In this document: positions 41,389-50,690 of the stretch, in pieces
Numbering within the stretch: the first letter of the stretch is position 1
How the letters are laid out: each line of letters starts with the position of its first letter
Source: Deltaproteobacteria bacterium
Lineage (GTDB): Bacteria; Desulfobacterota; Dissulfuribacteria; Dissulfuribacterales; UBA3076
NCBI GenBank assembly: GCA_011042225.1
Contig: DQXT01000033.1
Span: 1-50,714 of the forward strand
Reading direction: 5' to 3'
DNA length: 50,714 bases
Translations under genes and position numbers: made by a program
Notes under the pieces: generated by a model
Database searches by the model: none
Told to the model about the DNA's origin: nothing
Seen by the model: the letters and a program-made list of their open reading frames with translations, nothing else

Positions 41389-41564
41389 AGGACTTAGATA
41401 AAAATATATGGATTATAAATATGTGAACGTCTACTTTTTGATTCAGTAAATAAAACCCATCATAACAGGTTGAATTTTGTTTTTCCTCTGCTAAAATGCA
41501 GTATTTACTTGTGGATTTTAAGTGTAGTTTTATTATAGTTTCATATTATAAATAAAAAGCCATC

Positions 41565-42188
41565 ATGCGGGAGGTATCTATGTATTGGGGAAATACGGGA
41601 ATAAAAGTCTGTTTACTGGTGCTCATTTCGATATTGAGCCTGACTCTTCTCGGCGGATGTTGTAAAAAACCGGTAAAAGCCGTTGAAGGAGAAACACTTG
41701 TCACTGAGCAGATCGAGGAGACGACTGTAAGCCCTGAGGAGATGTCTGGCATGGCTGAAGTCGGTATAGGTGAGACGGAAATTCAAGCCGAAGCAGTAGA
41801 AGCTGCTCCAGCCTTTGGAGAAACTATTTCCGAGGGCAGAACCAGCGCTCCTATGCACCCGGTATACTTTGATTTTGACCGTTTTAATATCCGCGATGAC
41901 ATGAAGTCCGTAATGGAAGGCAATGCCCTTTTCCTGCTTGATCATCCTGAAATCATGATAGAAATCCAGGGCAACTGTGATGAACGAGGTACCAATGAAT
42001 ATAATTTGGCTCTCGGAGAAAGAAGGGCAAAAGGCGCCCAGGCATATCTTGTCAATCTGGGGATAAACCCGGATCGTATAGAAACTGTGAGCTTCGGTGA
42101 GGAGCAGCCTCTGGATCTAGGACATAACGAGGAGGCGTGGGCAAAAAACCGCAGAGATGACTTTGTTATCACAAAAGCAGGTAATTAA
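41565..42188 (+). CDS. pal: Peptidoglycan-associated lipoprotein (Pal/OmpA family)
   Basis: Lipobox LTLLGGC and OmpA-like domain PVYFDFDRFNIRDD...EIQGNCDERGTNEYNLALGERRA...FGEEQP. Confidence 0.88.
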   Translation: MREVSMYWGNTGIKVCLLVLISILSLTLLGGCCKKPVKAVEGETLVTEQIEETTVSPEEMSGMAEVGIGETEIQAEAVEAAPAFGETISEGRTSAPMHPVYFDFDRFNIRDDMKSVMEGNALFLLDHPEIMIEIQGNCDERGTNEYNLALGERRAKGAQAYLVNLGINPDRIETVSFGEEQPLDLGHNEEAWAKNRRDDFVITKAGN

Positions 42189-42221
42189 TTAAAACTTCTG
42201 ATATCCCAAACAAAGCACTTT

Positions 42222-42258
42222 GACCACTGCGTTATGTAACGCAGTGGTCATTATTTTG
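42222..42258 (+). terminator. Rho-independent-like terminator downstream of pal
   Basis: Perfect inverted repeat GACCACTGCGTTA-TG-TAACGCAGTGGTC followed by ATTATTTTG. Confidence 0.7.
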
Positions 42259-42400
42259 TAAAAGAGCCCTTGAAAAAACTCTTAGTCTTATTCTAGATGG
42301 GAGACTGTAAAATTTGTCGATATTTCTCGCAAATGATTGAGCTATATATCCATAAAAGACACATAAATTATTTTAAAGCCCAGGAGATAGTGATTGCCGT

Positions 42401-42952
42401 ATGAAAGGTCGCTTAAACTTAATACCCCCGCTACTGATTTTTCTTTGCACTACGGTCCTGTGCTGTAATGTAACTGCTGGAGAAACAGCTCAGACAAAGA
42501 TGGCTGTTATCAATATGCAAAAAGTCATACGAAAATCCATAGCCGGTCAAAAGGCCATGGAAAATCTCGAAAAAAAACTTACAAAATTGCAGGGAGAAAT
42601 CAGAGTTAAACAAGACGAGATCAATGCATTTAAGGAAGAAATAGAAAAAAAGGGACCTCTAATGAATGAGGTTGCCAAGGCGGAAAAGGAACGCGAATAT
42701 AAAAAGGCCCTTCGAGATCTTCAAGATAAAAAAGAGGATGCCCAATTTGAAATGCGCCAGGCGGAAACCAAAAGCATGGAGCCATTGCTTCATGATCTTG
42801 AAAAGGTTGTCAGCGTTATTGGTAAGAAAGGTGGATACACACTCATTCTGGATAAAAACATGCCTGGTATATATTTCATTGATTCCGACATAGATATCAC
42901 GGAAGAAGTCATAAAGGCCTACGATAATCAAATAAAATCCGATAAGGAATAA
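42401..42952 (+). CDS. OmpH/Skp-like periplasmic chaperone
   Basis: Signal peptide, KMAVINMQKVIRKSIAGQKAMENLEKKL, long charged coiled coil, C-terminal KKGGYTLILDKNMPGIYFIDSDIDITEEVIKAYD. Confidence 0.85.
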   Translation: MKGRLNLIPPLLIFLCTTVLCCNVTAGETAQTKMAVINMQKVIRKSIAGQKAMENLEKKLTKLQGEIRVKQDEINAFKEEIEKKGPLMNEVAKAEKEREYKKALRDLQDKKEDAQFEMRQAETKSMEPLLHDLEKVVSVIGKKGGYTLILDKNMPGIYFIDSDIDITEEVIKAYDNQIKSDKE

Positions 42953-43125
42953 GGGTAAAAAAAATAGATCCTTACTGAACTAACCCCCTTCAAAACTGGA
43001 AGTTTGAAATTGGTTAACTGGTCTCCATCTTCATTATTTTCTCAATTTCGAGCTTCAACTTTTGAACTTCACTATAAAAATAGAAGATCAACCGACTTAA
43101 AAGTATAAACTATTTTGGGTAAAGT

Positions 43126-45081
43126 ATGCCTATGTTTTATGTAAATCTAGAAAAACAAAACGAACTTACACAAAAACAGCTATCTGACCTACAGGCCATG
43201 TGGAATAGATGCGCAATGCGCATTGTTCTTTCTACTACGCTTGCAAAAAGCGGTCATCCTGGCGGCTCTCTTTCCTCCCTGCACACACTGCTTGTCATTT
43301 ACAGCATAATTAAACATCGTCCGGAGGAACCCCTCTGGCCTGACCGTGACCGGGTAGTCGTGAGCATTGGGCATATCTCTCCGTGCGTCTACAGCGTACT
43401 CACTGAATTCGGCTATTTTTCAGAGGAAGATTTCCTTACCGAATTCCGTCGTGCAGGTTCATCCTGTGCCGGCCATGTAGAACAAACCATGCCTGGAATT
43501 GAGTGGAATACTGGAAATCTAGGCCAGGGACTTTCAGTAGGTACAGGCATATGTCTTGCCCAAAATCTTATTGGCCGGCCCGGCAAAACGATCGTCCTCA
43601 TGGGTGACGGAGAACAGCAGAAAGGACAGATAGCTGAAGCAAGACGTTTTGCAACAAAGTTCGGACAAGGAAATTTGATAGGTGTAGTCGACAGAAACCA
43701 TCTTCAGATTGGCGGCTCTACTGAAGTTGTCATGCCTGTGCGTGTAAGGGATGAATATACTGCTGCAGGCTGGAACGTATTGTATGTACCGGACGGCCAT
43801 GATTTCCAGGCCATATTCAAGGCCCTGAAAAAGACATGGGCAAATGACGGCCTTATGCCTGACCGCCCCACTGTCCTTATCATGCGTACTGTTATGGGAA
43901 AAGGTATCTCGTTTATGGAGAACAAAGCAAGGTATCATGGATCTCCGTTGCCGGAGGAAGATGCCAGAGCAGCTTTGAGAGAACTAGGTCAAGATCAGGG
44001 CCTACTTGAGATATGGTTAAAGAACAGGGCTACACACAAAATAAAAGGCAATAACAAAAAATCAGAAATCAATTATCCATTTATTGACCCCGGAAAACCC
44101 ATTGTCTACGGTACTGAGATCAAAACAGATTGCCGTTCTGCATATGGCGCGGCATTAAAGGATCTAGCACAAAGAAACAATGTCCCTGGTTCTGCCCCAA
44201 AAATTGTAGGATTTAGCTGTGATCTGGAAGAATCAGTAAAGATGCAGGGGTTTCACAGCGTTTCACCCAGCGCCTTCATAGAGACAGGCATACAAGAGCA
44301 TCACGCAGCTACCTGTGCTGGAGCAATAAGCAGGGAGGGATTTGCTACCTTCTTAAGCACCTTTGGTGTCTTTGCTACGGCAGAGACTTATAACCAGCAC
44401 CGCTTAAATGACCTCAATAAAACCTATCTTAAAATTGTATCTACTCATTTGGGACTGGACGTTGGAGAAGACGGCCCAACCCATCAAAGTATAGACTATG
44501 TGGGACTCTTCAACAACCTGTTTGGCTTCTCCATATTCATGCCTGCGGATCCAAATCAAACCGACAGGATAGTCCGTTATGTAGCTATTAATCCCGGCAA
44601 TGCCTTCGTGGGTATGGGAAGGTCCAAACTATCAATTATTACCACAAAGGATGGGAAACCCTTTTATGATGCGGACTATGTATTTCGGCCTGGACATGCA
44701 GACTGGTTGAGACAGGGAGACAAGGCCACTTTTCTTACCTATGGCTCAGCCACATCTCAGGTTCTCAAGGCATGTTCAATTCTTGACTCAGCGGGTCTAT
44801 CAGTAGGGGTACTCAATATGGCATCTCTCAAACCCATAGACGGAAAATCAATTTTGGAGGCAGCCAAGAAAGGACCTTTGATAACGGTTGAAGACCATAT
44901 AGCCCATACGGGTTTAGGGGCCATAGTAGCGCAGGAACTTGTAAGTGCAGGTGTGCATCAACAACTCCTCACTATAGGTGTGACACACTATAGTTCTTCA
45001 GGTAAACCGGATGATCTGTATCGCCATCAGCACCTTGATGCTAAAAGTCTTGTCAAAAAGGTAAAAAAACTCTTAAGTTAG
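43126..45081 (+). CDS. tkt: Transketolase
   Basis: SGHPGGSLSS, MGDGEQQKGQIAEARRFA (ThDP motif), EHHAATCAGAISREGF, LGLDVGEDGPTHQSIDYVGL. Confidence 0.92.
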   Translation: MPMFYVNLEKQNELTQKQLSDLQAMWNRCAMRIVLSTTLAKSGHPGGSLSSLHTLLVIYSIIKHRPEEPLWPDRDRVVVSIGHISPCVYSVLTEFGYFSEEDFLTEFRRAGSSCAGHVEQTMPGIEWNTGNLGQGLSVGTGICLAQNLIGRPGKTIVLMGDGEQQKGQIAEARRFATKFGQGNLIGVVDRNHLQIGGSTEVVMPVRVRDEYTAAGWNVLYVPDGHDFQAIFKALKKTWANDGLMPDRPTVLIMRTVMGKGISFMENKARYHGSPLPEEDARAALRELGQDQGLLEIWLKNRATHKIKGNNKKSEINYPFIDPGKPIVYGTEIKTDCRSAYGAALKDLAQRNNVPGSAPKIVGFSCDLEESVKMQGFHSVSPSAFIETGIQEHHAATCAGAISREGFATFLSTFGVFATAETYNQHRLNDLNKTYLKIVSTHLGLDVGEDGPTHQSIDYVGLFNNLFGFSIFMPADPNQTDRIVRYVAINPGNAFVGMGRSKLSIITTKDGKPFYDADYVFRPGHADWLRQGDKATFLTYGSATSQVLKACSILDSAGLSVGVLNMASLKPIDGKSILEAAKKGPLITVEDHIAHTGLGAIVAQELVSAGVHQQLLTIGVTHYSSSGKPDDLYRHQHLDAKSLVKKVKKLLS

Positions 45082-45142
45082 CCGCCCGAGAAAGGACTTC
45101 GCCGACAAGGGCGGCAGGACTTACATGCGGCTTAGTTTTTTT
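45081..45142 (+). terminator. Candidate terminator after tkt
   Basis: GCCGCCC (45081-45087) pairs with GGGCGGC (45109-45115); a GCGGC...TTTTTTT tract follows. Confidence 0.35.
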
Positions 45143-45354
45143 CTGGTTCGGTTATATTATCATCAGATATAAGATATAGAAGCTATCTATGGATCTTAAC
45201 CATATCTGTCTCAGCAAATCTGAATCACAATTATTGTCATCACAGCCTGTCAAAAAGGCCGCGGCCAATCTCCCTTCCACTCATCGGGACTCTATGAGTT
45301 TGCCTTAATCCTAAGTATTTAGGACCGCCGACATAGCCGGTATCTTACATATAG

Positions 45355-45408
45355 AAAAGCTTTAATATCTTAAATAATCTTGTCGATAAAAGCTTTAGAG
45401 TCTTAAAT
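45355..45408. repeat. Pair of 21-bp direct repeats upstream of the roadblock gene
   Basis: AAAAGCTTTAATATCTTAAAT (45355-45375) and AAAAGCTTTAGAGTCTTAAAT (45388-45408), 18/21 identical, offset 33 bp. Confidence 0.75.
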
Positions 45409-45464
45409 CCAGGAGTCTTGGTTGATAGTTCATGCATCTTTGATACAAAAATGCCTTTTATCTT

Positions 45465-45881
45465 TTGGGGAATTTAACCGTGGCTGATCTGATATTGACC
45501 CAATCGGTCCTGGATAAAACCAAAACAGAGATAGAAAACGCCCTTATTAAAGCAGGTGTTAATACTGTTCTCCTTATTGACGAAGCGGGCAATGTTGTGA
45601 CTGCTTGCAAACATAAAACCTGTACTCTTGACACAACTTCTCTTGCTGCACTGGCAGCGGCAAACTTCGGTGTCACTGCACAAATTGCAAAATTGATAGG
45701 AGAAGATGATTTTTCACTCCTGTTCCACAAGGGGAAAAAGGATAGCATACACTTTGCGCGGATAAACAATGATTTGATTCTGGTAACAATATTTGGAGAA
45801 AATGTATCTTTGGGCTTGGTAAGGTTAAGGGTCGCAGAATTGGCAAAAACCATAGAAAAGGCATTTGCCCAAATTTATTGA
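45465..45881 (+). CDS. Roadblock/LC7-domain protein (MglB-like)
   Basis: NTVLLIDEAGNVVTACKHKTCTLDTTSLAALAAANFGVTAQIAKLIGEDDFSLLFHKGKKDSIHFARINNDLILVTIF, a roadblock fold. Confidence 0.88.
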   Translation: MGNLTVADLILTQSVLDKTKTEIENALIKAGVNTVLLIDEAGNVVTACKHKTCTLDTTSLAALAAANFGVTAQIAKLIGEDDFSLLFHKGKKDSIHFARINNDLILVTIFGENVSLGLVRLRVAELAKTIEKAFAQIY

Positions 45882-45883
45882 AT

Positions 45884-46501
45884 ATGGCGCTGATAAATCT
45901 TAGCAAAAAAGAAATACACTGCAAGATAGTATACTACGGTCCCGGGCGGTGCGGTAAGACCACGAATTTGCTCTATATATATAATGCAATGAACAATCAA
46001 GCCCGAAGTAAGATGCTGACTATTGAGACAAAAGGAGAAAGGACACTTTTTTTTGATCTTCTTCCCTTAAATCTGGGCAAAATAAATGGCTTTAATATAA
46101 GAATCCAGCTTTACACAGTACCGGGCCAAATCATTTATAAGGCTACCAGGAAACTGGTACTTAAGGGTGTGGATGGTATGGTTTTCGTTGCCGATAGTCT
46201 TAAAGTACGTCAGGGAAAAAATATGGAAAGTCTCCAAGATCTACACGATAATCTCCTTGACTACAATCTAAATACAGAAGAAATCCCAATCATTTTGCAA
46301 TTCAACAAACGTGATCTTGTGCCTACACCCATACCGACGCTGACTAAAGAAGAGCTTGAAATAGATCTGAACAGTCAACTTAATACAAAGGTTTTTGAAG
46401 CGGCAGCTATTAAAGGAATAGGGGTCTTTGAAACCCTGAAAGAAATAAGCAAAAGGACTATCCAATATGTGGCAAGAAAGCATCTCTCAACAAATCATTA
46501 A
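45884..46501 (+). CDS. MglA-like small Ras/Arf-family GTPase (upstream TTG at 45878 possible)
   Basis: EIHCKIVYYGPGRCGKTTNLLYIYNAM (P-loop), ERTLFFDLLPLNLG, YTVPGQIIYKATRKLVLKGVDGMVFVADS, NKRDL. Confidence 0.93.
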   Translation: MALINLSKKEIHCKIVYYGPGRCGKTTNLLYIYNAMNNQARSKMLTIETKGERTLFFDLLPLNLGKINGFNIRIQLYTVPGQIIYKATRKLVLKGVDGMVFVADSLKVRQGKNMESLQDLHDNLLDYNLNTEEIPIILQFNKRDLVPTPIPTLTKEELEIDLNSQLNTKVFEAAAIKGIGVFETLKEISKRTIQYVARKHLSTNH

Positions 46502-46600
46502 AAAATATATTCTCAGGTTGTAACCCCCTATACTCTTTGATAGGCGTAAATAATTAGTCGGATTAGTTATTAAAAAATAAAATACAGAAGGAGAACGAGC

Positions 46601-48253
46601 ATGGATCAGACAAATAAAAACCCTGATCCCGAAGACTTCGCTAGAAACGTAGAAAGTACTATTGATGAACTGTTTTGTGTATCACGGCAGATAGAAATAG
46701 ACCCTTTGACTAATGAAATTAAGGACTTATCTCAAGATAAAACAGATAAAGGGCAGGGATTTCAGGTTATAGACCAGAGAGAAAAATATCCTGAAGAAAT
46801 CAAGCCTTCAGATACCATAGAGACAGGAGAACCTGTTGAACACATAGAAAATACCATTAACGAAAAGATATTGGAATCAAGCTCAGATCTGGAGCATGAG
46901 GGAAAAGATACTAAAGATGTGAATTTGGAACAACAACTCAGCCAACTCAACCAACTCTTGTTGACCTTGGAGTGGGAGGTCGACCAGATACAAGCAGTAT
47001 CAGCTAAAAACCTGGTAGAGACAATACTGAAAAATCCAGAGATAGAGGCAGATAAAGATCTCCACGAACTGCTCAGTCTTATGATAAGACTCCTTGAAGG
47101 GATGGCGGATCATCCTGAAAAAATGCCTACTTTCAGCCCAGAGGTCCTGAAAAGAGGTCTTGACACCTTTAAAAACCTTGTTTGGAATGAAGGGCGGGAG
47201 CCAGGGGCTAGAAAAGAGGCCTTTAGATCCATAAAAAAGGAACTTGAATCGGCAATAGACATGGATATAAGCGAAATTGACCGCGAGATATCCTTGAAGG
47301 CGGACTCAGAACACCATATTGAAGAGGTCGATGAGCTTGAATCCGGGGCTAAATATGATGCCCAAAAAAACGCCCAAAAAGAGAAAACTTCCAATCTACA
47401 GGGACATATCGATAATTCCATTCCAGAAACGAACATACAAGAAAAAGCGGCATCCATTGATCCGGAGTTACTTGAACACTCGGTGCTTGTACGTGCGGTC
47501 AAATCCCATATCAAAATCCTTGATGACTGCATAAAATACATTCTACCGGTTGAAAAGCTCCTTGCCCAGACTCAGGGGATGGAAAAACTACATCATTTTC
47601 AGCAAAATATTAAAAACAGGCTTGAAGAACAAAAAAAGATATTGGGAAAGGCATTAAAGGGCGATTACGAACCATCTTCTGATATGAGTAATTATGCTAC
47701 TCAACGGATCGAAGACATTACCATAGAAATTGACAAAACAGAAACGCCTCCGGTGAGCACTTCCTGCCCGTGGAATGAACTTTTGACTGGCCAGTGGAAC
47801 CAAAAGCAAGTTGCATTTATACCTGAACATGTCGCATTTGCAGGTCCCATCCCCTTTTGGGCAAAAAAAGGATTTAAAAATCTGAAAACTTTTAAATTAA
47901 AGAAACTCAAGACCTGGCCATGGACAAAAATTCAGCCAATGATGCATGGGAAATTGTCAAATCGGAAAGAATCGGAGCTTATAAGGCTCGAATTCCCGGT
48001 ACTACAAAAATCGATTTCATCTTCCGATCAGTCTCAGCTCTCAAACCCGACTTTATTGGTCCTCTCTAATGAAAATAAAGGGCTGGTTCTAATGCTGGAT
48101 ACTCCGCTAGAATCCATTTCTATAACTCCTGAGTATTCCTGGGAACCATCCACAAATAACAATGGACAATGGGTTGGCAACCTGGGTATAGATAACAAAC
48201 AGATATCCGTGGCAACACTGGAAAGCCTTTTAAATACACTGCCAAATGAATAA
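46601..48253 (+). CDS. Hypothetical acidic, coiled-coil-rich protein between the MglA-like GTPase and the PilB-like ATPase
   Basis: Uninterrupted 550-aa ORF after AGGAG; 8-bp overlap with the downstream PilB/GspE gene. No family recognised. Confidence 0.8.
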   Translation: MDQTNKNPDPEDFARNVESTIDELFCVSRQIEIDPLTNEIKDLSQDKTDKGQGFQVIDQREKYPEEIKPSDTIETGEPVEHIENTINEKILESSSDLEHEGKDTKDVNLEQQLSQLNQLLLTLEWEVDQIQAVSAKNLVETILKNPEIEADKDLHELLSLMIRLLEGMADHPEKMPTFSPEVLKRGLDTFKNLVWNEGREPGARKEAFRSIKKELESAIDMDISEIDREISLKADSEHHIEEVDELESGAKYDAQKNAQKEKTSNLQGHIDNSIPETNIQEKAASIDPELLEHSVLVRAVKSHIKILDDCIKYILPVEKLLAQTQGMEKLHHFQQNIKNRLEEQKKILGKALKGDYEPSSDMSNYATQRIEDITIEIDKTETPPVSTSCPWNELLTGQWNQKQVAFIPEHVAFAGPIPFWAKKGFKNLKTFKLKKLKTWPWTKIQPMMHGKLSNRKESELIRLEFPVLQKSISSSDQSQLSNPTLLVLSNENKGLVLMLDTPLESISITPEYSWEPSTNNNGQWVGNLGIDNKQISVATLESLLNTLPNE

Positions 48254-50603
48254 TACTTCAACTTCAGACAATCTAAAATCCATGTTAGCGGAAGCCGATC
48301 TTTATTATAGTCAAGGTCTTAACGAAGAGGCCCGCATTATCTGTTTAAAGCTTCTACAAATGACCAGTGATAAATCTGATCCTGTCCGTACTGAAATAGA
48401 ATCCCGTCTGAAAAAACTCCAGTGTGATGGTATGGAAACAGTACAATCGGGAGAGATAAATTTTACCACCAGCCCTGAAGATCTCAAACCTGAAGATCTC
48501 AAAGAATATCAGGACAATAAATTCAGTAGTTGTATAGGTCTCATAGATGCCGGATTTTATTTGGAGGCCATAGAAGAATTAAAGACCTTACTTGAAGCAG
48601 AATACAGACCAGGGATAATTCGAGCAAAGATCGGAGAATCATATCTACAGATGGATATGCCCTTTGAGGCACTTGAATATCTGGAAAAAGCGCTTGAAGA
48701 TACGCAACTGTCCAAAGACGAAAGGCTGGATGTACTATATCAGCTAGCACTTACCCATGAACGAACCGGGGCGATGCCTAAGGCCATCGAGGCGCTTGAA
48801 CAAATCATCCGCCTTGATCCTGCATTTAGAAATGCCAAACAGAGGCTTGAGGGCCTTTCCAAAACCGCTCAGGAATATGGCCGTTTCTATTATCTGATTC
48901 GCAATCAGTCCATCTCTAAGGAACAACTCAGCAGGACCAAAGAATTGGCCAAACAAGGGAAAAAATCCATAGAAAGTATTCTGCTAAACCAGTTTGGCGT
49001 AGACAAAATGGAACTCGGCCGCTCACTTGGCGAATATTACCGATGCCCCTTTGTGGAATTTGACGAACTGGAAGTAGGGAGTACACCTTCTTGCGTGCGC
49101 GGTATCAAAGAACACTTTTTCAGGACCAATTCCTGTGCACCTATTCGCGAAAAAGCGGGGACCCTTATAGTTGCATTAGATAACCCCCATGATTTGGCAA
49201 AGACGGACAATATTAGAAGGGTCCTGAAAGCCAAAAATTTTCAATTTGCAGTAGCACTAAAGGAAGACATCAACAGATTCATAGACTATTTCTATGGAAA
49301 ATATTCTGCAGAAGGATCTGATGATGATGTGTTTGAGCAACTGGAACTGGTTGAAGAAGATTCGGAATTCGAAGAAGAGGATTCCAGCTTAGCATCAGAG
49401 GCCGATAGCGTAGTAGTCCAGATAGCCAATAAAATTATAGAGGATGCCTTTCAGCGCAGGGCCTCTGATATACATATTGAAAGCCTAGCAGGCAAACGGG
49501 GTGCCCTCGTCCGCTTCAGGATTGATGGCGATTGCATGCGATATCAGACAATTCCATATAACTATAAGCGGGGCCTATTATCCAGAATCAAAATCATGTC
49601 TAATCTGGACATTGCCGAAAAACGCCTGCCTCAAGATGGAAAAATAAAATTCAAGACCCGATCCGGCAAACCCCTGGAACTTCGTGTAGCCACACTCCCC
49701 ACAACGGAAGGCAATGAAGATGTCGTACTGAGGTTATTGGCCTCTTCTGATGCTATGCCAATTGATCGCATAGGGCTCCTTGATCAAAATCTTAGTCAGC
49801 TAAAGCAGCTTTTGCAGTTGCCTTATGGACTTATACTGGCAGTCGGTCCTACCGGATCAGGAAAAACAACCAGTCTGCATTCTGCACTTGGCTATATAAA
49901 TCGACCTGAAAAGAAAATTTGGACAGCCGAAGATCCTGTAGAAATCATGCAGGAGGGATTGCGTCAGGTACAGGTAAGGCCCCATATTGGTCTGACCTTT
50001 GCTCGGGTTCTCAGGGCCTTTTTAAGGGCCGATCCGGATGTAATAATGGTAGGCGAAACCCGAGATGAAGAAACTGCTATAACAGCAATAGAGGCATCCC
50101 TGACAGGGCATTTAGTCTTTTCAACCCTCCACACCAATTCCGCCCCTGAGACAGTTACAAGGCTTTTAGGGATGGGAATGGACCCTTTCAACTTTGCTGA
50201 TGCCCTTTTAGGCGTCTTGGCTCAAAGGCTTGTAAAAAGACTCTGCCCTAAGTGTCGTGAGGCATATCAGCCTGATGACAATGAAAAAAAACATATTCTA
50301 CACGAATACGGGTTTCATCCGACTCATCCCCTAGAACTATCAAAACTGAACGACATAACACTTTATCGGCCCAAGGGTTGCCAATATTGCAACAGGACCG
50401 GTTTCCGAGGCAGGCTTGCAATTCACGAACTACTCATATCGGATGACGGTCTCAAAAAACTTATACAAGATAAAAGGCCTGTGGGAGAGATCCGAGAATA
50501 TGTCATGAACCAGGGAATGTTTACCTTAAAACAAGACGGTATACAAAAGGTCTTAAATGGAGATACAGACCTCAAGCAGATTAAAGCAGCCTGCATAAGG
50601 TGA
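48246..50603 (+). CDS. Type II secretion / type IV pilus assembly ATPase (GspE/PilB family) with N-terminal TPR and MshEN-like domains
   Basis: Walker A GPTGSGKTTSLHSALGYI, EDPVEI, LRADPDVIMVGETRDEETAITAIEASLTGHLVFSTLHTNSA, tetracysteine CPKC...CQYC; TPR-like N-terminus (AIEELKTLLEAEYRPGIIRAKIGESYLQMDMPFEALEYLEKAL). Confidence 0.93.
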   Translation: MNNTSTSDNLKSMLAEADLYYSQGLNEEARIICLKLLQMTSDKSDPVRTEIESRLKKLQCDGMETVQSGEINFTTSPEDLKPEDLKEYQDNKFSSCIGLIDAGFYLEAIEELKTLLEAEYRPGIIRAKIGESYLQMDMPFEALEYLEKALEDTQLSKDERLDVLYQLALTHERTGAMPKAIEALEQIIRLDPAFRNAKQRLEGLSKTAQEYGRFYYLIRNQSISKEQLSRTKELAKQGKKSIESILLNQFGVDKMELGRSLGEYYRCPFVEFDELEVGSTPSCVRGIKEHFFRTNSCAPIREKAGTLIVALDNPHDLAKTDNIRRVLKAKNFQFAVALKEDINRFIDYFYGKYSAEGSDDDVFEQLELVEEDSEFEEEDSSLASEADSVVVQIANKIIEDAFQRRASDIHIESLAGKRGALVRFRIDGDCMRYQTIPYNYKRGLLSRIKIMSNLDIAEKRLPQDGKIKFKTRSGKPLELRVATLPTTEGNEDVVLRLLASSDAMPIDRIGLLDQNLSQLKQLLQLPYGLILAVGPTGSGKTTSLHSALGYINRPEKKIWTAEDPVEIMQEGLRQVQVRPHIGLTFARVLRAFLRADPDVIMVGETRDEETAITAIEASLTGHLVFSTLHTNSAPETVTRLLGMGMDPFNFADALLGVLAQRLVKRLCPKCREAYQPDDNEKKHILHEYGFHPTHPLELSKLNDITLYRPKGCQYCNRTGFRGRLAIHELLISDDGLKKLIQDKRPVGEIREYVMNQGMFTLKQDGIQKVLNGDTDLKQIKAACIR

Positions 50604-50610
50604 GGTAACC

Positions 50611-50690
50611 ATTCAGAGGTTCAGGGTTCAAAGGTTCAAAGGTTACACTGAAAGATGAACATCGAACATCGAACGTCCAACGTCGAATGA
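50611..50690 (+). repeat. Intergenic low-complexity short repeats
   Basis: GGTTCAGGGTTCAAAGGTTCAAAGGTT followed by GAACATCGAACATCGAACGTCCAACGTCGAATGA. Confidence 0.7.

Noticed and set aside
45241-45460. c-di-GMP (GEMM) riboswitch upstream of the MglB/MglA operon
   Set aside because: Only loose resemblance (CCTAA, GCCGGT); the diagnostic conserved core segments are missing.
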